Under the pieces are notes generated by a model. It was not told the DNA's origin, did no database searches, and worked only from the letters and a program-made list of their open reading frames with translations. From Polytrichum commune (taxonomy: Eukaryota; Streptophyta; Polytrichopsida; Polytrichales; Polytrichaceae), in NCBI GenBank assembly GCA_950295325.1, contig OX485806.1, positions 55,921,169 to 55,985,168 on the forward strand: DNA of 64,000 nucleotides, written 5' to 3'. Below, in pieces: positions 33,308 through 46,088 of the stretch. The position numbers were made by a program, and so were the translations under genes. The stretch's first letter is position 1. Every line of letters begins with the position of its first letter.

Positions 33308-33650
33308 GCCCTTAACGACCTAAATGAAACAAGAAACAGGGCCCCACATTTGGTATAATATCCCGATCGTAGACGCGGGTGGCCAACCCATTTCTGCTGG
33401 TGGCAAAGCCTTTGACGGCTTCGCACCGCGCAGGTTCCTGAAGTGGCCAGACGTCTGGTACAGCTGGCGACGGCTACTACCCTTGCCTTATTGCGAGGGG
33501 TTTCCGAGAAACCTCTTCGGTGCATAATTGTTGGAAGTTGTGATTATCGAAGGGTTTGGAAGCCTTGGAGGGCAAGCCCGAGAATGCTACATCCAAGTAT
33601 GTGTTTTTATTATGTAAATTCGGGATTAAAATGCTAGGCGGCACCCGACA
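33308..33650 (+). promoter_or_regulatory. Promoter and 5' leader region of HAKAI
   Basis: Base composition turns GC-rich at about 33,330, in contrast to the AT-rich flank, and stays so into exon 1. This is expected of a transcribed gene start. No clear TATA box is seen. The open frame 33,324-33,527 in this part ends at a stop and has no motif; it is most likely leader or promoter sequence. Confidence 0.4.
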
Positions 33651-36600
33651 ATGGTGAATTTAACCATCCATCTCAGCAAGGCTGGGTTCAGTTGTGGATT
33701 GAAGGAAATGCATCAATTTTCAGCTACTTCACCCCCAGACGAAGGTGCAGCCATTTCTCCCTGCCTAGCCGACTGTAGTTCGCCACTTTTGAAAGGAGTA
33801 GGAACCGTATTTTCAGATGCATGTGTCGGTAACTCTGTCGGTATGAAAGCGAGCCGTCGACCTGGTGACAAGGTTCATTTATGTGTGAAGTGCAATTTTC
33901 CGATTGCAGTGTATGGCCGCCTGGTGAGGAATCAATTCCTTTATATTTTGTCATCTTTTCCTTGATTTACACTGCACTTATCCTCTCTCTTAAGTTTATG
34001 TAAAGGAAAACACACCCGTTTGTGAATTACGTCGCTGCGTGTACTTGTGTCAATACACTGAGTCCGAATTACAGAGAGCCCGACTTGTTTATTGGTTCGT
34101 TCATAGTGAAGCATTGCGATCCTTTGTCATATCGCAGCGGAGGTATCGGGCGCTCATAGCCTTAGGGTCTTGACTCTGTCTTGGTAATCAAACTGTTGAG
34201 TATATTGCAGTTATTCGGACTTGTGGCAGGATAGAGTGCTGCTCAGGGGGCACCTATTTTCTTTAATAGAGAAAATTCCAGCGGTGTTGTCTCCTGAGCA
34301 GCACTCTTCCGAGGGCGGTTGTTAAGATGACTCTTTATATGTTGTATGCACACACAAGAAATTTGTCCCGGGTATGATTTCTTGAAAAATTGTACTAGTT
34401 GGGACCATAACTAGTCATCTCATCCAACATTTAAGATATAATCGTTTAGTAAACATCATGGACAGCAGACCTTTGCTACCTTTGTTTGACTGTGTTGTTA
34501 TTGGTAACTTAGCTCATTGATTGTTTGCAGGAGCCATGCGAACATGTCTATTGCTTGATGTGTGCTACACTTGATGCAACATGCTTCTTGTACGCTCATC
34601 TCTATCTCCTTTCTCCTATCTTGCCTTAAGTTTGGCTATTTTATATTTTCCTTTCTTTCCCTTTTTTACCTACGAAGTTGATTCTTGTTAAGTTCAGTAT
34701 TATGTAAAAATTCGCTGGTTGGTTGGACATTCATACTTTCAAGTTGACGGACCACACAAGAGAGTTCAACGGCAATCGACAGTGACCTGAAGGTTTTCCT
34801 TAGTTTCCCTTTTAATCACCTATCTACTTTGCCTCTCCACACATTTGAACCACTTGTGTAAGCACCTTTTTGGTTGTGGGTTTGATTGCAGGTGCAGTAA
34901 AAGGATCTTAAGAATCCAGAAGATGGATGTTTTAGAAGGCATATTCATTTGTGGTGCCCCAGGATGTCTGCGCTCTTTTCTTGCAAGACCTGAGTTCGAT
35001 TGGCATGTTGTTGAATTCCATTCCCAGCTCTTGCAACCAGAACCAGAAAAATACTCATCCATCAAGGGTAGCTGTTTTTCGAACACTGTTGAAGTGCAGG
35101 TAATTGCTCCATGTATTTGTGATAGGTATTAGGTATCTGACTATCCTGTCACAAGTTGGACTGTTATTAGAGAAACCTAATCAGGCAGTATAAATTTGTG
35201 ATCAAAACTCGAATCTGTTACTGTCTTTATTCTCTAAGGGTCATCATACATATGAATTTGTAGTAGTTGTATCTTGGCTTGGCTGGATGGCATGCTGATA
35301 CTCCACAACACATGTTTAAGCTCAGTCAGTATTCTCAAGTGGAGAGTGAGCGAGAATTGGATTTTCGTAAAAACACTTAGATGTAAAGATTCAATGCTCC
35401 TCGGCTTACCTATCAGAAGCCCAAGGAGTAAAAGAGCAAAGCGTAAGGCTCAAAACCCGGCATCCTTTAACATAATGACGGTTATTTAGATATGTGGGAC
35501 TGAATAAAAGAGTACATGCTATGTGTAACGAGATGTTTAAGTTACGGAGGACCGTGCAATTTTTTTGGCTCCTACACTATACTCTTCCTTTTTTGCTTTG
35601 CTTGTCTTTCATTTTGTGGTTCATTGTGCAGGGCCCAAGCCTGCAAGCTGCTCAACAACACTTGGATGTGACTCCTGCGTGCCAATCATCTGATTCTGTG
35701 CAGGTTATATTTCTAAAAAAAGAAGATGCATTACAGCAGCAATTCAAATCCTTACAGCAGGATCCACATGGTTTACTAGCACAGCATGTTCCAGAGCATC
35801 CAGTAACATACCAATCGCAAGAGCAGTATTTCGTGGACAACATAACTCATGCATGCCTGGACAATGGGCGGAACCTTGACCCACGTTTTAAAGACCAAAT
35901 ACAGCAGCAGAAATGCAAGGAGCAGGACTTGCAGACCCCGTGGCAGCACGAGGAAGATAGTGAACATGAGAGAGCTTATCAAGGGCAGAGTCAGAGGGAA
36001 ATAAGGGTTGAAGTAGGCCTCAGTCATGCTATTATGAAGAGGGTTAAAGAGTTGCAATGTCCTCCCCCTCCTTCACATCCTCCACCAAAGGAACTGAAGA
36101 GAGACAGAGATTCACTACAACGGCAACTGGCCCAGCCGCCTATATCTTTTTCTCCTCCAACCTACCCTTTTCCTAGTCCCTCTAAGGTGTTGAATGCGCA
36201 GCAAAATACAGCTGGCTATCTTCCTCGATTTGAGCCTCTGTGGGGGTTGTGTCATCATGGTATGGTGATTCATAGCCCAACGGAGTACCGGGAGAATACT
36301 ATGCAGTTTAGGCACCTTGCTCCCTCAATTTCTGTGCTACAGGGAGAGGGGCTTATTATCCCAAGTAAAGATTTGTATGTCCAAAATGACCCTCTCAGAC
36401 CTGCAGTTGATGGTGTTGGACGAGGGAACCCCAGAAGGCCAATGAGCATGAATCCACAAGATCAGTTTGGACAGAATAGGTCTTCCCAGCCTCATTATCA
36501 TGGTGACTTTAGCCATCCCATGTCTTTGACCTCCATGGGTGTGCTGAGGTTTCATGAAGGTCATCCCCTCCCTCCACCCTGCCCCCCTCCTATGGGTGTA

Positions 36601-36747
36601 CAGAATGATGTTCATGCAGGACCTGGATTTCCTGTCTTAGGAGAGACAGCGATGGACTACAGTTGGGGCTCAGAGAATTTTGGTATTTCTGCAGGGATTC
36701 CTGGTGGTCATGTTTTCCCAGGACGGATGCCATCTCCCAAGATATAA
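33651..36747 (+). CDS. HAKAI: HAKAI homologue, E3 ubiquitin-protein ligase-like, m6A writer-complex subunit
   Basis: Four exons: 33,651-33,923, 34,531-34,589, 34,892-35,099 and 35,632-36,747. All have GT..AG borders and a continuous frame of 551 codons. The RING-type finger has C78-x2-C81, C94-x-H96-x2-C99-x2-C102 and C109-x2-C112. A C2H2-like finger follows (C131-x4-C136-x12-H149-x4-H154) within IFICGAPGCLRSFL. This tandem is the hallmark of Hakai/CBLL1 proteins. In Arabidopsis HAKAI associates with MTA, MTB, FIP37 and VIRILIZER in nuclear N6-adenosine methylation of mRNA; E3 activity is inferred from the animal protein. Residues about 181-551 are low-complexity, first Gln-rich and then Pro/Gly-rich, longer than in Arabidopsis (about 360 residues in total). 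The start at 33,651 fits the N-terminus of homologues (M-x-I/L-x-L). The frame is open for 138 nt upstream of exon 4, so intron 3 retention would give a different N-terminal piece, probably without meaning. Confidence 0.93.
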
Positions 36748-38086
36748 TAGATTGTACCTGCTTTGAAGGGGTGCCACACCGGAGGATGCCCAAAGGTGTT
36801 ACTTTTCTACACTGGCCAGGCAATCCAGATGTATCCACATCACTACAGTGGACATGACAACCTGGTAACCTTGTAGCAGCAATTTCACATTGTTACAATG
36901 ACAGTGCATGGGTACTAATTTCTTTTATTGTGTCAGGACTATAGGGAGAGGGCATTCTTGTCGATTGCACCTCTGTAATGGCAGGATGCAACAAATGAAT
37001 GCAGGGTCCTGAGACTGGGGATCACTGTGAGCTGCCTGTTCATGCTTGAGACATATGTCCATCTGAAAAGAGTATGACATGCTTGTCCAATGAAATTGTG
37101 ATTCCTAAGGATAACTCTAGGATGGATTTGAAGATTTCTTATGCACCTCTTCTAGTACTACATCTACTGTAGGGATGTGGGTTTGGCACTGCTTGGCTAT
37201 GGTGAAGTTTTGTGTATTAAGAATGAGTCATGCTGGTAATTGATAGCAATATAGTCATGAGATTTTCTAACCAGTGTCGGCTGCATAGCAGATAGACTGC
37301 TTTAACAGTTCTACACATCACAAGATCCCTGAATACTCAATGGATGTAGGAAACTTTGTATCTTTGTGAGGATTTTTTTTTATCCATTTCAGCCAGCTGA
37401 TTTTTTCCGAAATTGTTGTACCAATATGGATAGGAAGATTTTCTACCTCTTTATGCAGAGGTCCTCTCATTCCTTGGCTTCCATATTGTGTCATCCTCTA
37501 TGTCAATATGAGTCATCCTCAAATCTGTACGCCCGAGCATGAAGGCCACCAATGTCCGTCTACTATCAGTTCAGTAAAGTGTCCTTGACATAAATTCCAA
37601 TCATGCCATATGAAGTCAGAACGTGCCTGGAAGAGCATTCAAAAATGGGATACACCAAACTTGCAGCAATCATTGCCTTTTAGGCTTAATGGGTCAAGAT
37701 GGAATGCTTGCCTCACCATGTATGTCTAAAATGTGCATTGCCCACTGATTATGGCATGGAAGGTAGGTCTTACAAGTTCTTTGATGCATCAAATTCAACC
37801 ATATCATGTTCATTTACAGAACCAGGCAGATCATGGAGTAAAAGGAACCTACCTGAATCACTGCATCTGTTTCATCTATTGGTTTTTCTCACAGGCATGT
37901 ACAGACCACCTGATAACATAAGAGGCAAGTGCTTTTAAAAGTATGGTTCACTGATTATGATTTCTGGAAAAGGTTTGTATGAGAAAGTGAGACCCTAGAT
38001 TAGAGGTCCATTTCTCCAAATTTAGCATATTCCAAATTCCTCACATTCATGTTAACAGGATTGATGTTGCTCCATACAAATCCAAA
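36748..38086 (+). other. 3' untranslated and downstream region of HAKAI
   Basis: Sequence of moderate GC without transposon similarity follows the HAKAI stop. Part of it is probably 3' UTR, but no decisive polyadenylation signal was identified. The open frame 37,699-37,938 has no motif. Confidence 0.4.
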
Positions 38087-38139
38087 GTCCTTAACCCTTA
38101 CCCATGAGGGTTAAGGACCACGAGACCACAATGTGGTCT
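38087..38139. repeat. Two adjacent inverted repeats
   Basis: The first has 12-bp arms, GTCCTTAACCCT and AGGGTTAAGGAC (38,087-38,098 and 38,107-38,118), around an 8-base loop. The second has 7-bp arms, AGACCAC and GTGGTCT (38,123-38,129 and 38,133-38,139), around AAT. They lie 1.3 kb after the HAKAI stop. They may be a folded-back terminus of a small transposon or a hairpin; no T or A tract follows. Confidence 0.6.
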
Positions 38140-41100
38140 TGAGTTAGGGTGTAGTATCCCCTTAGCACCAGTTGGAGGACCTTTTTGATAAGATAGTATT
38201 TTTTTTTGGGAGTGAGCAAGATTTATTTCCATAATGATGTTTAGAAAAGTGGATTTGGGTTTCCCACATTATTTATGTTTCTCCATTGAGCTCATGGCCA
38301 ACATCCCAACCAATGAACGGTTTTCCCAACGGAATCTCTATATTCATGAAAACTATTAGATTGCAATCTTCAAATGGTGTTCATCTCCAAAGAAGAGTTG
38401 TTGGGAATATTTTTCTCTATCCAAACAACAAAATGGAATATAGTAGAAATAAATAATCATCTAGCTATTAATTTTAAGCCCTCAATTACACAAGGGAGGC
38501 ATGTGTGGACCCCGACATTGTCAAGCTAGAAACCTATTTCATTGATGACAATGTTGTCAACTCAAATGTGGCTAGCAAGTTTCTGAAGTTGTAACATGTT
38601 CATGACCCCAATAAGGTGAAGCAGGGCAAGACTAAGACCCAACTAACATGATGGAAATAGGCCACCGTACAAGAAAGTGTGGCTTCATGAAGAATCCCAA
38701 CTCAACGCAAACCAAAAGCCATCATGGGGGAAAAACACGTCATCTAAGAGGACAAAGGAGACTTCAAGCATGACTGATGTGAATGTCTCCCTTGAGCTGC
38801 AAATGTCCAAACTTGGGCAAGAAGTGGATGCGGCAAAGGTCCAAAAGATTGTGACCACTTTCATGACAATGTGTGTTCATCGTTTTTTTCATAGGCATGG
38901 ATTTCAGGTTTGCCATAAACATCAGCCAACGTCATCTAGCGCCTTCGGAGAAATGCATGTGGATGAAGGAGGATAGATACGTGGACTGGATTGTGGGCAT
39001 TGATTGTGGGCAAGCAATTCAAACATGACATGCAAACCATAGTTGTCATGCCTCAAGAGTTGACGAAGATACACACACTATATATGTCTTCATGATGAAG
39101 ATTTTTGGTTGATTCATGATCAACACAACTTTGAGGCAGCCAAAAAAATCCAACTAATGGACAATTGGGAGAATCCCAACAATTAGAAGGAGAAACTCAA
39201 ATTTTGGAAGGCTTTCGTTATGTGGTCCGACAATGAGAGCATGCTTGGTGATATTTCTAGATTCTCCAACATGGGGAATAAAGAAGGGCGTTCTGGGCCT
39301 CATGGATTGGAAATATCATGGTCTTGCAAGATGTTTTGGAGTTCTACAAAATAAAATCTCCGAAGGAGATGGAGAACGCAAAGGAAAAACCTCGAGTGGG
39401 ATGTAAGCATAGTTTTGATCAACTGGCGAAAATCCCAACCTTGCTTTCCAATTCATTAACATATTTATGTTTGGTGCCAATTCAAATTCATGTATCAGGT
39501 AATAGTCAATCAACCTAATATTTCGTGTGTTGCACACATGACTTTCAAATATCATACGATCAACAACTTCACCTTCATTGAGAATGCCTGCCACAAGCAT
39601 AAATTTTTTGTTAAAATCATTGGGGAAATCTACTTGATAACTTCATGATATGCCATGTGGACCAGATGGAAAGAGGTGTTCAAAAGAATGAGACTGTGGA
39701 CCTCATTGATCCAGACACGGGGGATCTGCTTAACCACCTTTCATCTTTTGAGCAAATGAAGCCTTTGGTTAAGAGTTTTTTAGAACTATGTAGGGTCTCA
39801 TAGAGACGGAGATGGAGGAAACAACAACATACATACTCCATATGACACAAAATGCGAAGAAATCCTAGGTGTATCCTAAGATTGTCTTTGCGAAGCCCAA
39901 GATTTTTTGTCCATTCTCTTATACGATGATGGAATGGACAAACAACAAGAAAAAAACGGATGACCATTGTGTAGGAGCTCACCAAGCTCCTTCCCACATG
40001 AATCTTTTTGTCAACAAGGAGGTCAACTAAGAGAACTAAAGGGCGTTCAAGGTTGAGTATAAATTCACAAGCGCATCTATGACAACTCTTATGTAAAAGG
40101 CATTAGAGGATTATTTGAAGTCCATGTGACTACACTTTGTGTACACAACAAAGTTTGTTTAGTGTGCAAAAAAATCCAATCTACAAGATGGACAAACTCT
40201 TCCAGGTCCTAGGAGGATTAGACACCCAAAAATCCCTCTATGACGAGTCCAAGTACCGAACTATCTAGGGGATGAGCTCAGGATGAACCTCTACCTAAAA
40301 TTGATGTGGTCTTTGAGGTGTAGGGGTGACACTCTTTTCAACATTTTCGGAAGGACCAAACCCATCCATGAGGAGTTGGTAAATTTAGGTCGACCGAGCC
40401 AAACTATTATTTATTTATTTATTTGTGGTTTAATACATGTTAGGAAGTTTTGGTCGATTGACCGAACATGCTTGTTTTTTGCTACTTACTCCAATTCTTT
40501 GTGCATGCAAATGCTTGGCATGAATATCTGTTCATACATAGACGCATTTGACCTCCCTTTTTATAACACTAGAATAATTTGGCAAAGAAAATGGTCATCC
40601 TTGACTTGATCCCGAGAAGCTACCAAGAGGAAATCGTGGAGAGAGGCAAGGACCTTGTAGAACAACATCTTAAGCTATAGTTCATATAGAAATTACCAAT
40701 TTCTTCTTCTTTTGAACCTAAGATGAAAATAATAGGCTATAATTGAATATATGCTATTTGTATATGGTAACAATAGGAAATTTGGCATGTGGAAGGTGTT
40801 ATAATTGTTTTCCAAGGATGAGGATAAGACATTCTTGTATAAGGTTGTAAGGATGCCACTTTCAATGAGTAAAGTTTTTTGCCAATAGTGTAAACACAAG
40901 GCCGACACTCCCCAAAAATAGAAACTAAGTGTGGCCAAAGGCAAGTTGTTTATTATTATCTTTATTGATGGTATCAAAAAAATTGAAATGACTGCAAAAT
41001 TAAATAGGCCCCACACAATATGTGACTTTGACTATCACATAATATAGGTTGTTATAAATTCCATGAAATTAGGTTCATATTATTTCTAAGATACTGTGGT

Positions 41101-42469
41101 ATAAACCATTGCAAAAGATTATAGTGTACACACACCCCGGTCCCACCCATAGTGGATGAAAAAAAACGTTGAATATGTTGAATGACATGTTTAGGGTTTA
41201 GGCGTGGAGAAGACTTTGCCATATAAGAGTATTGGTTTGCATTTCGAAAGTATTAGGTTTGCATTATGAGAGTTTGGTGTATGCAAACAGTGAAATTGGT
41301 TTATGATCCTTGATATTCCTTACGCCCAAGCCTATATGCTCTTCAATTTTGAGGTTGGTTTTGATTCATATTGTGAGACTTGCATTCTAAGAGTGTCGGT
41401 TTGCATTCACAAAGTATTAGATTTTCATTCAGAGAGTTTTATGTTTGATGTTTTCATTTGAGAGATTTGTTGAAGGTGGAGCATTAGATTGCTCATAATA
41501 GAAGAGGCATGAGAAACAATAAGGTTAGAATAAGGCCACAACGATGGTCTAAGAGGGATAAGAGTTATCCCATATTGTTTGTATGAACCAAAGAAAAAAA
41601 TAAAAAATGATAAAAGGCAAAGCAAGGAGAGCATGAGAACATCTCACTCCAAGCATTGTTCATATGCCTTTATGTTGTGTAATATGCTTGTGTAATCTCA
41701 TCTCTAGTCCTATTGACTTTCAATAAATTTGAGAGTTTCATGTGGAAGTGTTTACAATCCTCAACATTCTCTTCAAACCTTCAACACGATTCAACATCAC
41801 TTTGTGTCCACGGGAATAGTTTTGAGGCGAATGGTAGTGTAAGCAAGAGATAAATAGATAGAAAGTGTGATGATTCTTGAGGTTGAGATTGAAGTAATGA
41901 TTCAAAGTAATCAGTTACATCAATCTCGGATTATTGACATAGGGATATCTTCTGCACATGTAGCTTTAAATACTAGTGGTTGTTCTACAGGTTGAAAAAG
42001 CGATGATTCTTGAGGTTGAAGTTTGAGGTTTGAAGCGATAATATCAGACTCGACACTTCTTCACACTTGAAACCAAAAGAGTAGTAATCAATCTGAGACG
42101 CTCCAGCTAATATTTACAATGTTCTGCAAGCATCTATATAATGGGTCGAAGTTAGTTACACTAATTCCAAAAAATCGACCAATGGATGTAATGCTCTCCT
42201 GCACACATGCACTAATTCATTGGTGACCGATCTAGGGGTTGATATTGTGAATCATGCTTGAGGTTGAAGTATTGATTCACATTCATATTGAGATACACAC
42301 TTCTTTCAGCTCTTCTTGTGCCTCTGACTCTTCATCTAACTTCTCATCATCGTGTACCTTTGCTTGATCCTCTGCTAAAGATTGTTTTTCAAGATACCCC
42401 CGCCATCTTCTACCATTTTGGGTCATCTATGAATTTTGCTTAGTTCTTTCATTTGCATAACAAACTAAA
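38140..42469. other. Decayed sequence, no recognised gene
   Basis: Between about 38,640 and 40,610 the plus strand keeps scattered coding-like stretches broken by many stops, for example HDEDFWLIHDQHNFEAAKKIQLMDN near 39,095 and DLIDPDTGDLLNHLSSFEQM near 39,698. They suggest an old pseudogene or transposon, but no family can be named. The rest is AT-rich. Around 41,230-41,440 short phrases (ggtttgcatt...aaagtattag) recur irregularly. Confidence 0.35.
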
Positions 42470-42625
42470 GAACTTCAATCACCTCAAAGGGACTCTCTTT
42501 TGCAATAAGGTAGATGGGTCTTTAATAGTTAATTTTTTCTGACTAGCTCATTTCTTCTAGAATATGAAACATGCAATTAGTACAAGATGGCTAGCACATA
42601 CAGATCGAGGCCATAACAAATCTAG
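42470..42625. repeat. Left copy of a diverged direct repeat flanking the LINE fragment
   Basis: About 150 bp (acttcaatcacctcaaagg ... gcaataaggtagatgg ... tctagaatatgaaacatgc ... gatggctagca) is repeated in the same orientation at 44,646-44,790 with many substitutions. The minus strand of the stretch from here to 42,870 has coding-like acidic runs (EEERTDVEESREDGEANQEG), so it may be part of an older retroelement. Confidence 0.55.
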
Positions 42626-42947
42626 CTCAAATATGCAGGAAAAACTTCAAGAAATGTTGCCTCTTTACATTCTGTCTTGTGTCCATTAACAACAGATCCT
42701 AGCTGTTCCTTTGTGTCTGAATTAACTCCCTCATCAACATTGTTTAGAGGAGCTATCAATCTATTTTGAGACTATGAATTGCCCTCCTGGTTAGCTTCAC
42801 CATCCTCTCTAGACTCCTCCACATCCGTTCTTTCTTCTTCCACCTTAAGTTCATCAAAATCCACCCCATACTACACAACAACCACCTTGATAAATTGTTT
42901 TAGAATAAACAGTTAACTTCCTTTAACAAAGAACTCAACCCACAACA

Positions 42948-44059
42948 CTATACAAAGTAAGAGCACATGCAAACATCACAGGAGACAAAGAAGCCGACAC
43001 ACTTGCTAAAGAAGGTACATTAAAAGAACACTCCAACGTCTCACAACCACATAAATTTGCCCACTCAACACCGTACTATTACCAAAGAGACGAATGGTCA
43101 TCAATGGGAACAACCCATGACAAAGGACCTATTAGATTCCTCGAAAAACATCTCACGAAACATAATAAGAATATAAATCTAAAAATGATCCCCATACTAT
43201 ATCCCAACATAAATAAATGGATAGCCAATGAGAAAATAGATAATGAGCTATCAAATAAATTATGGACAAACAAAAATATAACTATCTCTCAAAAAACATG
43301 TCTTCTAAAACTGAGACATGATCAATACATGGGGAACGCTAGGATACAACTGTTTTTTGGCAGGGAAGCCTTCCCATCAATCACATGTCCCATATGTAAT
43401 TCTCTAGACCCTGATATATGGCTACATGTGCTTCTAAAGTGCAAAAAACACCACATACATGTCCCCCAAATCAAAAGACATAATAAAACAATATGGGAAT
43501 TAAGAAAACTTATAGTGGCATCAAAAAAATCAAGATGCTATGTTCTCATGAATGCAAGCACATTCATAATGACCCCCAAAAAACATTGTCCCCCCATGAC
43601 TATTACCTTGCATGTGTGGCTAACAGAGATGTCACTGCAATGCTAGAATCAAACCATACCTTCTATGTGTGAAAGGACTATCATATCAATGTCCACCACC
43701 AACAGAACCTAGTGATAACCTAACAATACAATTCATTGAGTTTACATACTATAATGATAGAATACTAGATGAAATTATAATAAGAAAAATAGAATAATAT
43801 AAACCACTAATAGACAATATTATCAACAAAGTATGGAAGGTAGATCCACTAATAGTCATCACATCTGGTGCCAGGGTAGCGACACACATCCCTTCTATGA
43901 AAAGTATTGAAACAACATTTAAAATCCCTAAGCTAAACATCAAATACAGATTTGAGGAAATCAACGTCATTGCCATACAATATGCTATGTCCATAATTCT
44001 ACACAAAAGGAGGATAGAAAACAACGAACCACTACCAACAGACACGCAACTACCATAGC
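42948..44059 (+). pseudogene. 3' end of a non-LTR retrotransposon (LINE): RNase H and zinc-finger-like region
   Basis: The frame opens with KVRAHANITGDKEADTLAKEG, the C-terminal helix region of RNase HI (GN/D..AD.LAK.G). It runs on to LLKLRHDQYMGNARIQLFFGRE and ITCPICNSLDPDIWLHVLLKC, a Cys/His arrangement (C-x2-C...H-x5-C) seen after the reverse transcriptase in many LINEs. The first open frame ends at 43,646. A frameshift near 43,640 leads into CNARIKPYLLCVKGL and, after one more stop, DPLIVITSGARVATHIPSM and INVIAIQYAMSIILHKRR down to about 44,059. Reverse transcriptase and endonuclease are absent: a 5'-truncated, dead copy, which is common for LINEs. The plant LINE clade cannot be named from this part. 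Confidence 0.7.
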
Positions 44060-44490
44060 AACCCCAAGTACCCACCCATCAATAAATAATTAGGATTACA
44101 AAAGAATAAATGCCAACACTGGCTAAGGAATTGTTCCAACTCAAGGTAGGGGCTAGTGGCCATAGGATACAAATTTCTTGCCAAGTAACTCACATAGCAT
44201 ATGCCAAGTCACTTACATCATAATACAATGCTCATACAAGACCATCAAGAATCAAACTTGGACCACTAAACTTGTGATACTAACCCTCACATATAATGAA
44301 CCATTAAGAAGTTTTTTCACGCGTTGGCCACCTCACAAAGAAAAATGATTATATACCCCTACAACACCACAACCACACTAACCCCATCAATACAAATATC
44401 ATCTAGTCACTAAGCTCCCATGGTCACTTTGGTTACCTTGGTTACTATAGTGCCCACTTCAAGAGGGGTTAGTAGTCTTGCACCACTGAT

Positions 44491-44511
44491 ATTATGTCCA
44501 GTGGACATAAT
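44491..44511. repeat. Perfect 21-bp palindrome
   Basis: ATTATGTCCA, one central G, then TGGACATAAT. It lies between the LINE remnant and the right direct repeat. Function unknown. Confidence 0.6.
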
Positions 44512-44645
44512 ACCAAGGGTGAGTTGAACATGCATTTTAATCACGCTAATCCCACTAAGGTCAATGTTTTTTCCTCTTTTCTATAGAAAAATCAATACTA
44601 ACATCATATTGAAGGATTGTATCATCATTTTGCTACTTCATAAAC

Positions 44646-44790
44646 CATAGCACTTCAATCACCTCAGATGAACTATCTTCTGCAATAAGGTAGATTGGTG
44701 TTAAATGGCTATTTTTTTATTAGTTCACTTCTCCTAGAATGTGAAACATATGATTAGTATAAGATGGTTAGCACTCAAGATCTAGGCCAT
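44646..44790. repeat. Right copy of the diverged direct repeat
   Basis: Matches 42,470-42,625 in direct orientation (cacttcaatcacctcaga, gcaataaggtagattgg, ctagaatgtgaaacatatg, gatggttagca). With the left copy it brackets the LINE fragment. It is too diverged to be a target-site duplication. Confidence 0.55.
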
Positions 44791-46088
44791 GCCATTTTTC
44801 CACATAATTTGTGAAGCTCATATGAATATCCACTCATTGTCAAAGTGATGACTTTTGTGTTCATTAAATGGTCATATTATCCCCCCAATTTTGTTGAATA
44901 CTGACCTTAGAATGGTTATCATATTTTAAACACTCATTCAATTTAATTTTTGATTTTTAAGAAATTTTATGTGATTCTAAATCTCACCTACTAAATGATC
45001 CAATAGCTTATGAATTTCTAGATTTTGATTCTAATATAGGACCATAGAGCTCTATATTGTGCAAACAAGTGGTGAGTGAAATGGTGTTTAAATAGGATAT
45101 TTTCATAGTATTTTGTGTTTTTTTTATAGTATATACTACTAATTCTATATGACTTGTTTGTGCCATTGAGTTGCATTGTGGTGGACATCTTTGGTGGAGA
45201 GAGGTCTTTCAATTGTTGAAGTTGTTACCCACGAATTAAAAGAAAATATTACACTTTAATAAAGGCAACATTTTAGCTTCAAAGCCATTTTTTTATGTTT
45301 TCTCTAACTTTGTGTTTATGAACACACATTTTTTATTTGTTTTGTTGGCATCTACAAACTGTATACCTTCTAGTAGTTTGGGTTGGTACATTTTTTTCTT
45401 GCTATTTATTTGAATGTTTGTGTTGGTAAATTCTTCACATAAATAAAAATGTGGCAGGATTTCCATTACTCTACTAGGGGATGCCATTGATTTATGCTTC
45501 CACAATAAATGCATTTCTTGTTGTTTTTGAGTGTATATCAATTTTTTGTATGTATGTTTTGTATTATGCTTGTATGAACTTGCTTTGAGGCTAAATCAAC
45601 CTTGCAATGAATATTAGCTCCTCCTTTTGAGATGGTTTATGAAATGAGCCAAACTTTGGCCTTGGTCAGATAACCAACTAGAATTGGCCACACGTGGAGA
45701 AATACCATAAGGCATAGCACTCTTCCGACCAACCACTTATTGATTTAAAAAAACCAATGGTGTATGAAAATGACTAACCCCAACGTTTCAAAGTAATTTA
45801 AAGGTACTACAAAATATACATAATTAGAATATAACCTAATTGAATGGGTCGATTAATTGCTCATGAGCAAGATTATATCCCCCAAACAATTGAACTCTCA
45901 CAGCACGTGGTTCTCGTAAGTTACACTAATATCAGCTTTGTGATTTAATTCATGATTTATATTTTATGTGTCGTAAAGGCATTTACTAAATTAGAATACA
46001 AAGCTAGTATAAATACATGAGTCCATTTTCCACCTTACCCCTAGTACGTATCCATTTGTTTTTCTCAATAAACTTCTTGTACATAGGG
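44791..46088. other. AT-rich intergenic, no gene seen
   Basis: Only short frames without motifs, for example 45,018-45,212 and 45,293-45,541 on the minus strand, both Lys/Asn-rich products of AT-rich DNA. Confidence 0.5.

Noticed and set aside
33324-33527. 67-codon ORF before HAKAI with many Trp and Pro
   Set aside because: It is in the GC-rich 5' region, ends at a stop, has no motif and no splice link to exon 1; likely leader or promoter sequence.
35494-35631. Upstream extension of the HAKAI exon 4 frame from ATG 35,494
   Set aside because: The stretch is intron 3 sequence with a pyrimidine-rich tract and a good acceptor at 35,631; the upstream exons join in frame to 35,632.
40283-40609. 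108-codon ORF
   Set aside because: No motif, Phe/Ile/Tyr-rich composition typical of AT-rich DNA; kept only inside the unresolved decayed stretch.
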